64,000 nucleotides of DNA from Robertmurraya_A mangrovi (GCF_034427655.1 NZ_JAXOFX010000008.1:1-64000), one strand, 5' to 3'; counted from the first letter of the stretch, positions 16,297 to 26,014 are shown. Translations and numbers: made by a program. Notes: generated by a model from the letters alone, not told the origin.

Positions 16297-17825
16297 ATGA
16301 ATTTGAAGCTAAAAACATTACTAGATCAAAATGTTAGTGAATTTGGCGAATATCCTTTTTTATTTCATCATGATAAACAATATTCAAACGTCGAGACGAA
16401 AGAATATGCAGATCGAATTTCAAATGGTTTACACACCCTTGGCATTAGAAAAGGTGATAGAGTTGTTGTTTGTATGCCTAATTGTCCAGAGGTCATTTTT
16501 TCTTATCAAGGCATCACTAGATTAGGTGCCGTCATTGTCCCCATTCTTTTCACCCTACATCCAAAAGAAATACACTATATCTTAAAAAATAGTAATGCGA
16601 AAGCAGTTATTGCCTCTTCCTACACAGCAGAAACGATACGGAAAGCCACAGTAGGATTAGAAGATGAACCACTCTTAATTGTTACAGATCTTCCTTCAAA
16701 AGATGGAAAAATCAATTTGTATAGCATGATGTCCAAAAAAACCAATCAGTTTGGTGAACCTGATTCGGAGAACGACGATATTGCCGTTATTTTATATACT
16801 TCAGGAACAACTGGTCAACCAAAAGGTGTTCTTTTAACCCACAAAAACTTATACTCCAATGCTAAAAACTCCGCTATTCATCACAACACGGACAGAGGAA
16901 CAACACTAGGAGTTCTACCACTTGCACATGTGTATGGACTTACGATTTCAAATACTTGTTTTATCACAGGCAGTTCCATTGTTATTTTTCCTAGATTTGA
17001 TCCAAAAGAAATTTTTGAAGCCATTCAAAACTATAAAATTCGTTCGTTTTCAGCTGTACCTGCTATATTCATGCCTTGTACTCTAGTCCATTAGCCGACG
17101 ACTATGATACTTCCTCACTTGAATGGGTTGGTTCAGGGTCGGCTCCCTTACCTGTTGCCTTACTTCATGGATTTAGGAAAAAGTTTGGTGCAGATATACG
17201 AGAAGGCTATGGATTATCTGAAGCAGCACCTGTTGTCACCTCCCATCATAAAGGAATACCAATAAAGCCTGGTTCAGTAGGAGTCCCTATCCCTGGCGTG
17301 GAGATTAAGATTGTTAACCATATGGGAGAAGAGGTTCCGCCTGGAGAGGTGGGAGAACTGATAGTACGTGGGGATAATGTAACGCCAGGTTATTATCAAA
17401 ATGAAGTGGAAACCAATTTAGTACTGAAAGACGGTTGGCTATTTACAGGAGATCTTGCACATGTAGATGAAGAGGGTTACTTATTTATTGTTGACCGGAA
17501 AAAAGATCTCATTATTAGAGGTGGTTTCAATATTTATCCCCGTGACATAGAAGAGCTATTAAATAGCCATGAGAAAGTGGCGGAAGTAGCTGTTGTAGGC
17601 ATTCCTGATGAAAGAATGGGCGAGGAAATGGTTGCTTGCGTGGTAAGAAAACCAGGTACAACGGTCTCTGAAGAAGAGCTCATACAATTTTGCCAAGACC
17701 ATCTAGCCAAAACAAAAACACCAAGACGTATCTTTTTCCTAGAGGCACTACCACGTAACGGGGTTGGAAAAATCTTAAAAACTCATTTAAGAACAACAGT
17801 AAAAGAAGCTATTTTTCCAAAATAA
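16297..17825 (+). pseudogene. Acyl-CoA synthetase (AMP-forming), single frameshift
   Basis: Two overlapping frames (16297-17094 and 17076-17825) together give one normal ligase of about 509 aa. The first part has YTSGTTGQPKGVLLTHKN (about 167) and runs to PAIFM; the second part resumes with YSSPLADDYDTSSLEW and contains GYGLSEAAPVV, DGWLFTGDLAHVDEEGY, DRKKDLI and RNGVGKILK. The homologous ligases of this window read through the same point without a break. Inserting one G after the ATG of PAIFM (at about 17073, GG to G) restores the frame. So this is either a recent loss or a base-call error in an otherwise intact gene. It is coupled to the MBL gene upstream. Confidence 0.85.
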
Positions 17826-17894
17826 AACTAATTTTTATAGTTTCTATTGAAGCTATTTAAATATTATCTATTTGTTTTTATAGGGGGAGTTTAG

Positions 17895-18788
17895 GTGGAG
17901 AGAAGAACAATGTTAACAACTAGTCAACGAGGGATCTTGGAGGATTCCTTTCCGTTTCGTCTTTATCAAAAGGCAAAACGCTTTGGAGTTTGGAACCCGT
18001 CTGACATTGATTTTTCACAAGATAAGAAGGACTGGGCAACACTTACAGAAGCCCAACAAAAGGATATTCTACGTTTAATTTCACAATTTCAAGCAGGTGA
18101 GGAAGCCGTTACTCTCGATTTACTTCCACTGATTATGGCCATTGCCAAAGAAGGAAGATTAGAAGAAGAGATGTATTTAACGACCTTCTTATTTGAGGAA
18201 GCTAAACACACGGAGTTTTTCCGTCTAGCACTTAATGCAATTGGAGAAAAAGGAGACCTCTCTTGTTACCATTCTGAAACGTATAAGACGATTTTTTATG
18301 ATATTCTTCCAACCGCGATGGAGCGTTTAGTTACCGACCAATCACCGGAAGCTATTGCAGAAGCGTCAACCGTTTACAACATGTTTGTTGAAGGCGTTTT
18401 AGCAGAAACAGGCTATTATTCTTTTTACCAATCACTCGAAGCATCGAATATCATGCCTGGTTTGCTAGAAGGTGTTGGCCATTTAAAGAAGGATGAATCT
18501 CGACACATCGGGTATGGAACCTTCCTACTTCAACGTTTAATTTGTGAGCATCCTCATTTGTATGATTATGTAGCAGAAAAAATGCAGGAACTCACTCCAT
18601 TAGCCATTTGCTTGAACCAAGAAGGATTTGATGGTAGAGATTATAGCGAATTTGGACATTTATTAGAAGATACGATGAATTTTACTCTAAAACAGCTTTC
18701 TGTTCGCATGGATATTCTAGCAAGGGCTAGAGGGAAGAAAATTGAAGAGATTTATAAAGTTTCGGAAACGGAACTAGGAGTTTTATAG
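17895..18788 (+). CDS. R2-like ligand-binding oxidase (R2lox, Mn/Fe)
   Basis: This 297-aa ferritin-like protein matches R2lox proteins, such as the Geobacillus one, almost residue for residue at the metal site. Ligands Glu69 (QAGEEAV), Glu102 and His105 (EEAKH), Glu166, Glu201 and His204 (DESRH) are all present, as are Val72 and Tyr161, which form the Val-Tyr ether crosslink typical of the family. R2lox binds a long-chain fatty-acid-like ligand and assembles a Mn/Fe cofactor with O2; its physiological substrate is unknown. GTG start behind GGGGGAG. The position in a lipid or terpenoid-like catabolic island supports an oxygenation step on a hydrophobic acid. Confidence 0.92.
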   Translation: MERRTMLTTSQRGILEDSFPFRLYQKAKRFGVWNPSDIDFSQDKKDWATLTEAQQKDILRLISQFQAGEEAVTLDLLPLIMAIAKEGRLEEEMYLTTFLFEEAKHTEFFRLALNAIGEKGDLSCYHSETYKTIFYDILPTAMERLVTDQSPEAIAEASTVYNMFVEGVLAETGYYSFYQSLEASNIMPGLLEGVGHLKKDESRHIGYGTFLLQRLICEHPHLYDYVAEKMQELTPLAICLNQEGFDGRDYSEFGHLLEDTMNFTLKQLSVRMDILARARGKKIEEIYKVSETELGVL

Positions 18789-18824
18789 ATTCAGCTATCA
18801 ACGATAAAAAGGAGGAATTTTTTT

Positions 18825-20354
18825 ATGACCGTAAATGTAGATGTACAAATGTTTCCGCTATTTATTAATGGAAAATGGGAACAGGCTGAAAATCAAGAAA
18901 CCTTTGATGTGTTTAATCCAGCAACAGGGCAGTTAGTAGCTAGAGTAGCCAAAGGTACCAAAAACGATGTGAACCGAGCCGTAGAAGCAGCAAGAAAGGC
19001 TTTCGATGAGACAGACTGGAAGAATATGAAGCCGAAAGAACGTTCTAAAGTGTTGTATGCCATTTCATACAAAATTGTGGCACATGCGGAGGAACTCGCC
19101 TATTTAGAGGCCATAAGCTCTGGCGGGACTGTGAGAAGAATTGGAGCAAATGACATTCTCCAAATGGTTGATTTATTCCAAACTTTAGCCAAATTTGTTG
19201 AAGAGTATCCTTTTTCACAAACACTTCCTAGCCCGCCGTTTCCTGGACCTGCCCACAACTTTATTTGGAGAGAACCCATTGGAGTGTGTGCAGCCGTTAC
19301 ACCTTGGAATTTACCGATGATGATTGCGACGTGGAAAATTGCTCCTGCATTAGCCATGGGCAATACCATTGTTGTAAAACCAGCGAGCTATACCCCACTA
19401 TCAACATTAAAACTAGCAGAAATTATCTCCCAGGTGGTTCCACCAGGTGTGATTAATGTTGTGACAGGTTCAGGGGCTGAAGTGGGTGAAGCACTTGTTA
19501 GTCATCCAAAGGTGGATAAAGTTGCTTTTACAGGTTCAACAGAGGTAGGTAGAAAAGTCATGCAGCTGGCAGCTGAATCAGTAAAAAATACAACCCTTGA
19601 GCTCGGTGGAAAATCACCCAACATTATTTTAGAAGATGCCGACCTTAGCATTGCTCTTCCTGGAAGTTTGTTTGGTGTCTTCCTTCATTCCGGACAGTTA
19701 TGTGAATCTGGTACGAGACTGTTTGTACCTGAACATTTACATGATGTTGTGGTCGAAGAACTTGTTCAATTAGCAGGAAAAATCAAGTTAGGAAATCCGC
19801 TCCATCCTTCAACAGATGTAGGACCAGTGATTTCTAAAAAGCAAAAAGAAACGATTCTCTCTTATATTGAGGCTGGAAAAGCGGAGGGAGCAACTCTTGT
19901 ATGTGGAGGGAATGAGGTCAAGGTAGAAGGTTGTGAAGAAGGACATTTTGTGGAACCCACTATTTTTACTAACGTGACAAATGATATGAAAATTGCTCGA
20001 GAAGAAATCTTCGGCCCTGTGCTTTGTGTTATACGCTACAAAGATTTAGATGAAGCGATTCGTTTGGCCAATGATTCCATTTACGGATTAGCTGCCGGTG
20101 TTTGGACACAAGATGTGAACAAAGCGTATGACGTAGCTAGAAAGTTACAAGCGGGAGTGGTTTGGATTAACGATTGGCATATGCTTCGGAATGATGCTCC
20201 GTTTGGCGGTTATAAGCAAAGTGGAATCGGACGGGAAATGGGGATGCATTCGCTTGATGCCTATACACAAGTGAAGCATGTTCATACTTCTATGGTTCCT
20301 GAAATCCATAAGCGGAGCTGGTATGGTCTCTTGTTTTCAGAAACAAATGAGTAA
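18825..20354 (+). CDS. Aldehyde dehydrogenase (NAD(P)+)
   Basis: This 509-aa enzyme is a full ALDH: TPWNLPMMIATWKIAPAL (about 165), FTGSTEVGRKVM (about 235), LELGGKSPNIIL with the general-base Glu (about 260), the catalytic Cys in GQLCESGTR (about 295) and the C-terminal PFGGYKQSGIGREMG. It oxidises an aldehyde to a carboxylic acid, which the ligases here could then activate. It sits 36 bases after R2lox and 41 before an iron-type alcohol dehydrogenase, so alcohol to aldehyde to acid would be a local module. Confidence 0.92.
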   Translation: MTVNVDVQMFPLFINGKWEQAENQETFDVFNPATGQLVARVAKGTKNDVNRAVEAARKAFDETDWKNMKPKERSKVLYAISYKIVAHAEELAYLEAISSGGTVRRIGANDILQMVDLFQTLAKFVEEYPFSQTLPSPPFPGPAHNFIWREPIGVCAAVTPWNLPMMIATWKIAPALAMGNTIVVKPASYTPLSTLKLAEIISQVVPPGVINVVTGSGAEVGEALVSHPKVDKVAFTGSTEVGRKVMQLAAESVKNTTLELGGKSPNIILEDADLSIALPGSLFGVFLHSGQLCESGTRLFVPEHLHDVVVEELVQLAGKIKLGNPLHPSTDVGPVISKKQKETILSYIEAGKAEGATLVCGGNEVKVEGCEEGHFVEPTIFTNVTNDMKIAREEIFGPVLCVIRYKDLDEAIRLANDSIYGLAAGVWTQDVNKAYDVARKLQAGVVWINDWHMLRNDAPFGGYKQSGIGREMGMHSLDAYTQVKHVHTSMVPEIHKRSWYGLLFSETNE

Positions 20355-20395
20355 GAGGAATGATACTAACCAAAAAATAATTTAGAGGTGATAGT

Positions 20396-21610
20396 ATGCA
20401 AACGAAAACCTTATCTCAATTTATGCTACGTTCCGCTATCTATAGTGGATGTAATTCTCGTGCTTTAGTACCTGATTTATTTCGTGGATTAGGTGCGAAA
20501 AGGGTGGTTCTTTTTAGTGATAGAGGCCTTGAAAAAGCAGGAGTAGTTGAAAAAGTGGCTCAAATCTTTGAACTGACCACTCATGGTACTGGTCCCGAAT
20601 TAGTAGGAACTTACTTAGATATCGCTCAAGATGCAGAAAGTCGTTCCGTCAATGAAGCGGTTCGTTATGCTAAAGAAGTAGGAGCAGATGCCTTGCTAGC
20701 AGTTGGAGGAGGAAGTGTATTAGATACGGTAAAAGGAGTGAAATACGCTCTTCATAAAGGGTTAACCGATATTAAGGAAGCGATTCCTGGAGGCTTTTTA
20801 TATGAGCAGTTCCCTAAAGCCAACCATATCCCTATTCCGCATATTGCCATTCCTACAACAGCAGGTACGGGTTCGGAGGTTTCTCCCATTGCGGTTATCT
20901 TTAATGAAGATATACAAATGAAAGGAAATATTATCAATCCGTTTATTAGTGCGGACATTGCCGTTCTAGATCCAGATTTAACGGTTGGACTTCCACCAGC
21001 AATCACAGCCTTTACTGGTTTCGATGCCTTAACACATGCAATCGAGGCTTTTGCTTCACCTAACGCAACTGCTTTAACGGATGCATACGCTCTTCATGCT
21101 ATTAGATTAATAGAAAAGAATCTTCCTTTAGTTGTAGCAGATGGTTCCAATGTAAATGCAAGAATGGAGATGCTTCAAGCGAGTTTAATGGGAATAACAG
21201 CTTTTAGCTTTGCATTAAATGCGATTCCTGTTCATAATTTTGCACACGCTTATGGAGCCTTATTTAGAATCCCTCATGGTCTGGCAAACGCTGTCTTCTT
21301 GCCTGTTGTCATGGAATATGTTCCAAGTTTGTATTTGCCAAAAATTAAAGAACTTGCAGACGCTTTAAGGGTTGAGAATGATTCAACGGATGACAGCTCC
21401 ACTATTTTAGCTAGAGTGGTAGAGAAACTACGGTTACTACAACATAAAACGGGTCTACCATCCGACTTTACAGAGTACAACTTATCAGAAGAGGACTTGC
21501 AAAAAGTATCTCTTGCAGTTGCAAAGGATCCTGCAGCTGTTTCATTCCCAATGCCACAAGAATTAATTCGTGCGGTAGGGGAAAGAGTGGTTCCTATTAG
21601 CGTAAAATGA
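20396..21610 (+). CDS. Iron-containing alcohol dehydrogenase
   Basis: This 404-aa group III alcohol dehydrogenase has GGGSVLDTVKG (about 102-112; NAD(P) binding), PTTAGTGSEVSPIAVI (about 152) and the iron-site strings FDALTHAIEAF (about 208-218) and FAHAYGALFRIPHGLANAVFLP (about 280-300), which supply Asp and three His. It would oxidise an alcohol to the aldehyde used by the preceding ALDH. GAGGTG ribosome site. In some catabolic clusters this group oxidises hydroxy acids to keto acids, which remains an alternative. Confidence 0.9.
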   Translation: MQTKTLSQFMLRSAIYSGCNSRALVPDLFRGLGAKRVVLFSDRGLEKAGVVEKVAQIFELTTHGTGPELVGTYLDIAQDAESRSVNEAVRYAKEVGADALLAVGGGSVLDTVKGVKYALHKGLTDIKEAIPGGFLYEQFPKANHIPIPHIAIPTTAGTGSEVSPIAVIFNEDIQMKGNIINPFISADIAVLDPDLTVGLPPAITAFTGFDALTHAIEAFASPNATALTDAYALHAIRLIEKNLPLVVADGSNVNARMEMLQASLMGITAFSFALNAIPVHNFAHAYGALFRIPHGLANAVFLPVVMEYVPSLYLPKIKELADALRVENDSTDDSSTILARVVEKLRLLQHKTGLPSDFTEYNLSEEDLQKVSLAVAKDPAAVSFPMPQELIRAVGERVVPISVK

Positions 21611-21662
21611 TTTTCTCATGGCTTCTCTATTAACCATAACCTTAAGTAAGGGAGTATGTTTG

Positions 21663-22877
21663 ATGAATTTTGCTTTCACCGAAGAACAGGAATTACTTAG
21701 AAAAACGGTAAGAAGTTTTGTTGATAAAGAGATTATGCCTTTCATCAAAGAATGGGATGAAAATCATTATTTTGAGCCGAACATTTTAAAACGACTAGCT
21801 GAGTTAGGATTAATGGGTGTATGCATTCCGGAATCATACGGCGGGATCGGCATGGATTATAATTCCCTCGCCATTGTGTGTGAGGAATTGGAACGGGGAG
21901 ATACAGCCTTTAGAACCGCCGTGTCGGTTCACACAGGGTTGAACAGTATGACTCTTCTTCAATGGGCTAACGAGGAACAAAAACAGAAGTACTTAATCCC
22001 TCAATCTAAAGGGGAAAAAGTAGCCGCTTTTGGGTTAACTGAACCGAATGCTGGCTCCGATGTTGCTGCTATGCAAACGACAGCTGTAAATCGTGGAGAT
22101 TACTACCTTTTAAATGGGTCAAAAACATGGATTTCCCTATGTGATGTCGCCGATCATTTCCTAGTATTTGCCTATACAGATAAAGACAAAAAACATCATG
22201 GGATTTCTGCTTTCATTATTGAGCGAGAGTGGGGAGGATTTTCGTCTAAAGCAATTAAAGGAAAACTAGGAATTCGTGCGGGTAATACAGGCGAACTCTT
22301 TTTCGACAATGTGAAAGTACCTAAAGAAAATCTGGTTGGAAAAGAAGGAGAAGGCTTTAAAATCGCCATGTCTGCTCTTGATAATGGTCGTTTTACCGTT
22401 GCTGCTGGTGCGTGTGGAACGATTATGGCCTGTTTAGAGGCGAGCTTGAAATATTGTCACGAAAGAAGTACCTTTGGGAAAGAAATTGGACGTCATCAAC
22501 TCGTTCAGCAAATGATTGCGAAAATGGAAGCAGGTTTGCAGCAGTCTAGATTACTTGTTTACCGTTCCGGCTGGCTTAAAAATGAAGGAAAAAGAAATAC
22601 AAGAGAAACATCACTAGCTAAATGGTGTGCTTGTGATTATGCTTACGAGGCAGCTAATGATGCTGTACAAATTCATGGTGCATATGGTTTTTCAAATGAA
22701 TATCCAGTAGAAAGATACTTAAGAAATGCCAAAGCCCCTGTTATATACGAAGGGACAAGAGAAATTCATACCGTCATGCAAGCGGAGTATGTTCTAGGAT
22801 ATCGAGAAGATAAACCATTATCAAGAAAACTTCCAGCCTGGCCGTTTGAAAGCGCTGCTAGTAATATATTAAATTAG
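21663..22877 (+). CDS. Acyl-CoA dehydrogenase
   Basis: This 404-aa ACAD has the catalytic Glu in VIYEGTREIH (about 366), AFGLTEPNAGSDVAAMQTTA (about 123), LNGSKTWISLCDVADHF, KLGIRAGNTGELFFDNVKVP and STFGKEIGRHQLVQQ. It most resembles short/branched or cyclic acyl-CoA dehydrogenases rather than FadE. ATG at 21663 is chosen because TAAGGGAG lies upstream; the frame extends to 21618 without a site and would nearly touch the preceding stop. A stem-loop follows. It would introduce an alpha,beta double bond in a pathway acyl-CoA. Confidence 0.9.
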   Translation: MNFAFTEEQELLRKTVRSFVDKEIMPFIKEWDENHYFEPNILKRLAELGLMGVCIPESYGGIGMDYNSLAIVCEELERGDTAFRTAVSVHTGLNSMTLLQWANEEQKQKYLIPQSKGEKVAAFGLTEPNAGSDVAAMQTTAVNRGDYYLLNGSKTWISLCDVADHFLVFAYTDKDKKHHGISAFIIEREWGGFSSKAIKGKLGIRAGNTGELFFDNVKVPKENLVGKEGEGFKIAMSALDNGRFTVAAGACGTIMACLEASLKYCHERSTFGKEIGRHQLVQQMIAKMEAGLQQSRLLVYRSGWLKNEGKRNTRETSLAKWCACDYAYEAANDAVQIHGAYGFSNEYPVERYLRNAKAPVIYEGTREIHTVMQAEYVLGYREDKPLSRKLPAWPFESAASNILN

Positions 22878-22884
22878 AAAAATG

Positions 22885-22910
22885 CCCTCTCTAGGTACAT
22901 TTAGAGAGGG
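22885..22910 (+). terminator. Stem-loop, possible terminator
   Basis: CCCTCTCTA and TAGAGAGGG pair perfectly across an 8-base loop. No T run follows, so termination strength is uncertain. Confidence 0.5.
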
Positions 22911-23023
22911 TCAGATTGAAAATCTTTCTTTTAGTAGAAATATAAGTAATGAACTAGTGAATATTTGTATTACCCTCACAAATTTTTCTTGTATTTTCAG
23001 AAATTTCTAAATAAAATGTAAAT

Positions 23024-23047
23024 AACATACCAACCGGTAGGTATGTT
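23024..23047 (+). promoter_or_regulatory. TetR-type operator, site 3 (best palindrome)
   Basis: Arms AACATACCAACC and GGTAGGTATGTT form a 24-base palindrome with one mismatched pair. It overlaps the -35 region of a TATAAT hexamer at 23064-23069. It defines the consensus shared with sites 1 and 2 and controls the ACAD/FabG/MaoC operon. Confidence 0.7.
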
Positions 23048-23113
23048 TTCGTTTTGACACACATATAATTTTGGTAGCAAAAATATAAAGATTACTAGAT
23101 TGGAGTGAATAGA

Positions 23114-24289
23114 ATGCATTTACGCTTAACGGATGAGCAAAAGATGGTACAAAAAACGATACGTCGATTTGTTGAAAAAGAACTCATTCCTCTCGAAAAT
23201 GATGTTCTAAGAAACGAAAGAGAAGGAAGACCGAGCCTACCTTCAGGAAAACTAAAAGAACTCCAATTAAAAGCAAAGGAAGCAGGCTTCTGGGGAATTA
23301 ATACACCGGAAAAGTACGGTGGAGCAGATCTTGGCCAAATGATGATGGCAATTGTTCTAATGGAAGTGTCTAAAACATTTGTTCCTTTCCAGTTCGGTGG
23401 ATCTGCTGATAATATTTTATACTATGCAAATGAAGAGCAAAAACAAAAATATTTAATTCCTACTATCAATGGTGATAAGAAATCTTGTTTTGCCATGACG
23501 GAACCAGGTGCTGGCTCTGATACAAGAAATATAAAAATGACTGCTGTAAAAGATGGGAATGAATGGGTTCTTAATGGAGAAAAAACCTTCATTACGGGCG
23601 GAAACGAAGCTGATTTTGTTATGGTTATTGCCATTACAGATAAAGAAAAACATCAGGCTACCGGCCGAGATGGAGTGACATGTTTTATCGTAGACAGAGA
23701 GATGGGCTGGAAATCCGAGTATATACATACGATGGGTGAATGGGGTCCGGCAGGCTTAGTTTTTGAAAATGTTAGAGTCCCAGAGGAAAATATTTTAGGA
23801 GAAGTAGACGGCGGATATAAACTCGGTCTAGAGTGGATTGGATTTGCCCGTTGGATTGTTGGAGCAAGAGCCGTTGGATCGGCAGAAAGATTACTTCAAA
23901 TGGCGATTGATTACTCTAAAGAACGTGTGACATTTGGAAAGCCGATTGCGGAACGACAAGCGATTCAGTGGCAAATTGCAGACTCTGCTGTAGAACTAGA
24001 AGCTGCAAGATGGCTTGTCCTGAATGCTGCCTACACTCTTGATATCGGTGAAGATAATCGCCATTTAGCTTCTATGGCAAAATTATATGGATCGAATATG
24101 GGTAATCGGGTCGTTGATCGTGTTCTACAAATTCATGGGGGAATGGGTTACACAAGAGAATTACCGATTGAGAGATGGTACCGTGAAGCAAGGCTTTGGA
24201 GAATTTATGATGGAACCGATGAAATCCAACGTATGATTTTAGCAAGGGATTTATTAAAAGGACATGTAAAGATTGGTCAATTTCTGTAA
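23114..24289 (+). CDS. Acyl-CoA dehydrogenase family protein
   Basis: This 391-aa ACAD starts at ATG 23114 behind TTGGAGTG (the frame stays open to a GTG at 23105). Motifs are CFAMTEPGAGSDTRN (about 124), LNGEKTFITGGNEADF (about 150), RVTFGKPIAERQAIQWQIADS and IHGGMGYTRELPIERWYREARLWRIYDGTDEIQ. The usual catalytic Glu of the YEGT motif is Asp here (YDGT, about 367), as in the ACAD10/11 and CaiA-like branches, so it may not be a simple desaturase. It leads the operon controlled by TetR site 3. Confidence 0.88.
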   Translation: MHLRLTDEQKMVQKTIRRFVEKELIPLENDVLRNEREGRPSLPSGKLKELQLKAKEAGFWGINTPEKYGGADLGQMMMAIVLMEVSKTFVPFQFGGSADNILYYANEEQKQKYLIPTINGDKKSCFAMTEPGAGSDTRNIKMTAVKDGNEWVLNGEKTFITGGNEADFVMVIAITDKEKHQATGRDGVTCFIVDREMGWKSEYIHTMGEWGPAGLVFENVRVPEENILGEVDGGYKLGLEWIGFARWIVGARAVGSAERLLQMAIDYSKERVTFGKPIAERQAIQWQIADSAVELEAARWLVLNAAYTLDIGEDNRHLASMAKLYGSNMGNRVVDRVLQIHGGMGYTRELPIERWYREARLWRIYDGTDEIQRMILARDLLKGHVKIGQFL

Positions 24290-24378
24290 GCGTTACCATT
24301 TGGGATACTGACCATTAAAGTGTCTTAGTGGTAACAAAAATTTCTTTTAACATAAAATTGTACAGGAGGTTTAAATAG

Positions 24379-25143
24379 ATGGCTGGAAGATTTGACGGGA
24401 GAGTTGCGTTTGTCACAGGTGGAAGCCGTGGTATTGGAAAAGGAATTGTTGAGCATTTTGCAGCAGAAGGAGCAAAAGTTGCTTTTATTGATTTAAATGA
24501 AGAAGCTCTAGTAGAAACAACGAGTGAACTTCGCGAAAAAGGATATGATGTTTTTTCAAAGGTTGCGAATGTAACAGACGCTGAGCAAGTAGAACAAACA
24601 GTGAAAGAAGTCTATGATACGTTTGGTTCTGTAGACATTCTCGTTAATAATGCAGGCGTCATCCGTGACAATTTGCTATTTAAAATGACCGAAAATGATT
24701 GGCAAACGGTGATGGATGTTCATTTGAAGGGATCCTTTAATGCTGCCCGTGCTGTCCAAAGGTATATGGTAGAAAACAAATATGGACGCATCATTAACAT
24801 TTCATCTACATCTGCTTTAGGAAACCGTGGTCAAGCCAATTATGCGGCTGCAAAAGCAGGATTACAAGGATTTACAAAAACACTAGCAATTGAACTAGGA
24901 AGATACGGAATTACGTCTAACTCTGTTGCTCCAGGATTTATTGAAACAGAAATGACTAGAGAAACAGCTAGTAGAATTGGCATTTCCTTTGATGATTTAA
25001 TCAAACATAGTGTTGCCAATATCCCAGTTGGAAGAAGCGGAAAACCAGCTGACATTGCTAATGCTGTTGCCTTCTTTGCTGATGAGAAGTCTTCCTTCGT
25101 TAACGGCCAAGTCATCTATGTAGCAGGCGGCCCTAAAAACTAG
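24379..25143 (+). CDS. 3-oxoacyl-[ACP/CoA] reductase-like SDR (FabG type)
   Basis: This 254-aa SDR shows TGGSRGIGKGI (12-22), NVTDAEQ, VDILVNNAGVIRDNLLFKM (about 88, the strongly FabG-like string), IINISSTSALG (about 140), YAAAKAG (about 155) and FVNGQVIYVAGG. The catalytic Ser-Tyr-Lys triad is complete. In this operon (ACAD, FabG, two MaoC-like units, thiolase) it most plausibly acts in the oxidation direction on 3-hydroxyacyl-CoA. Perfect AGGAGG ribosome site. Confidence 0.9.
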   Translation: MAGRFDGRVAFVTGGSRGIGKGIVEHFAAEGAKVAFIDLNEEALVETTSELREKGYDVFSKVANVTDAEQVEQTVKEVYDTFGSVDILVNNAGVIRDNLLFKMTENDWQTVMDVHLKGSFNAARAVQRYMVENKYGRIINISSTSALGNRGQANYAAAKAGLQGFTKTLAIELGRYGITSNSVAPGFIETEMTRETASRIGISFDDLIKHSVANIPVGRSGKPADIANAVAFFADEKSSFVNGQVIYVAGGPKN

Positions 25144-25163
25144 TCAGGAAAGGAGGAAGTAAT

Positions 25164-25616
25164 ATGTTCAAACCATATATTGGTAAGCAATCAAACAGAG
25201 TAAAAAATATCGTTGAAAGAGGCGCTGTAAAGAAGTTTGCCGAATCGATTGGGGATCTCCATCCTATTTATTTGGACGAAGAAACGGGCCTTCAATCTAG
25301 GTATAAGGGTAATATTGCCCCACCAACTTTTCCTAGAGTATTTGATTATGGGGAAATAGAAGGACTCTTTCTACCAAATAAGGGGTTAATTCATGGAGAG
25401 CAGACATATCATTACGAAAGACCTCTCTTAATTGGTGAAGAGATTGTTTGTTATTCGGAAGTAAAAGATTATTACGACAAAACTAGTTCCATGGGGGAGC
25501 TTGGATTTTTAGTCATTGAGAGCTATGGAGAGGATAAGGATGGAAAGGTAGTGTTTTCTTCCACACAGACTGTCATTATCTCTGAAGCTGTAAGAAAGGC
25601 GTTGATTGGAAAATGA
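25164..25616 (+). CDS. FAS1-like dehydratase-domain protein (MaoC-type hydratase subunit 1)
   Basis: This 150-aa hotdog protein is the N-terminal-type half of a MaoC hydratase. VKKFAESIGDLHPIYLDEE (residues 22-40) and APPTFPRVFDYGE are typical of the FAS1-like dehydratase domain, which lacks the catalytic Asp/His of the partner. Its stop overlaps the next start by four bases (ATGA), so both subunits should be made in equal amounts. Heteromeric two-gene hydratases of this kind (ChsH1/ChsH2 in actinobacterial steroid degradation) hydrate bulky enoyl-CoAs. The pairing is seen; the substrate is inferred. Confidence 0.8.
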   Translation: MFKPYIGKQSNRVKNIVERGAVKKFAESIGDLHPIYLDEETGLQSRYKGNIAPPTFPRVFDYGEIEGLFLPNKGLIHGEQTYHYERPLLIGEEIVCYSEVKDYYDKTSSMGELGFLVIESYGEDKDGKVVFSSTQTVIISEAVRKALIGK

Positions 25617-26014
25617 CAACACTTTATGAGTTACAAGTGGGGGATTCATTAGAAGAAATTCGACTTGCTCCTGTAAGCAGACTAGATTTAATTAAATATG
25701 CAGGTGCTTCAGGGGATTTTAATCCGATTCATACGATTGATGAAGAAGCAACAAAAGCAGGATTACCAGGAATCATTGCACATGGTATGTGGACAATGGG
25801 GAACTTAGCAAAGCTTTTTACTAGTTTCTATGAAGAAGGGTTTATCCAAGATTATACCATTCGTTTCAAAGGAATGGTTTTCCTTCATGATGTCGTTACT
25901 TTAAAAGCAACGCTAAATGAAAAACAAGAAAATGTATTACGTTTTAACGTTGCAGCCGTTAACGAACAAGGTCGTGACGTTCTATCAGGAGAGGTTTTGT
26001 ACAGAAGATACTAA
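25613..26014 (+). CDS. MaoC-family enoyl-CoA hydratase (subunit 2)
   Basis: This 133-aa hotdog protein carries the hydratase-2 motif YAGASGDFNPIHTIDEEA (residues 26-43), with the catalytic Asp and His (GDFNPIH), followed by LPGIIAHGMWTMG. It therefore supplies the active site for the heteromer with the preceding gene, which overlaps by four bases. It adds water to trans-2-enoyl-CoA to make 3-hydroxyacyl-CoA. A strong terminator follows. Confidence 0.88.
   Translation: MTTLYELQVGDSLEEIRLAPVSRLDLIKYAGASGDFNPIHTIDEEATKAGLPGIIAHGMWTMGNLAKLFTSFYEEGFIQDYTIRFKGMVFLHDVVTLKATLNEKQENVLRFNVAAVNEQGRDVLSGEVLYRRY

Noticed and set aside
24290..24378. Terminator between ACAD and FabG-type gene
   Set aside because: GTTACCA/TGGTAAC pair with a partial inner stem, but no T run follows and the genes appear to form one operon.
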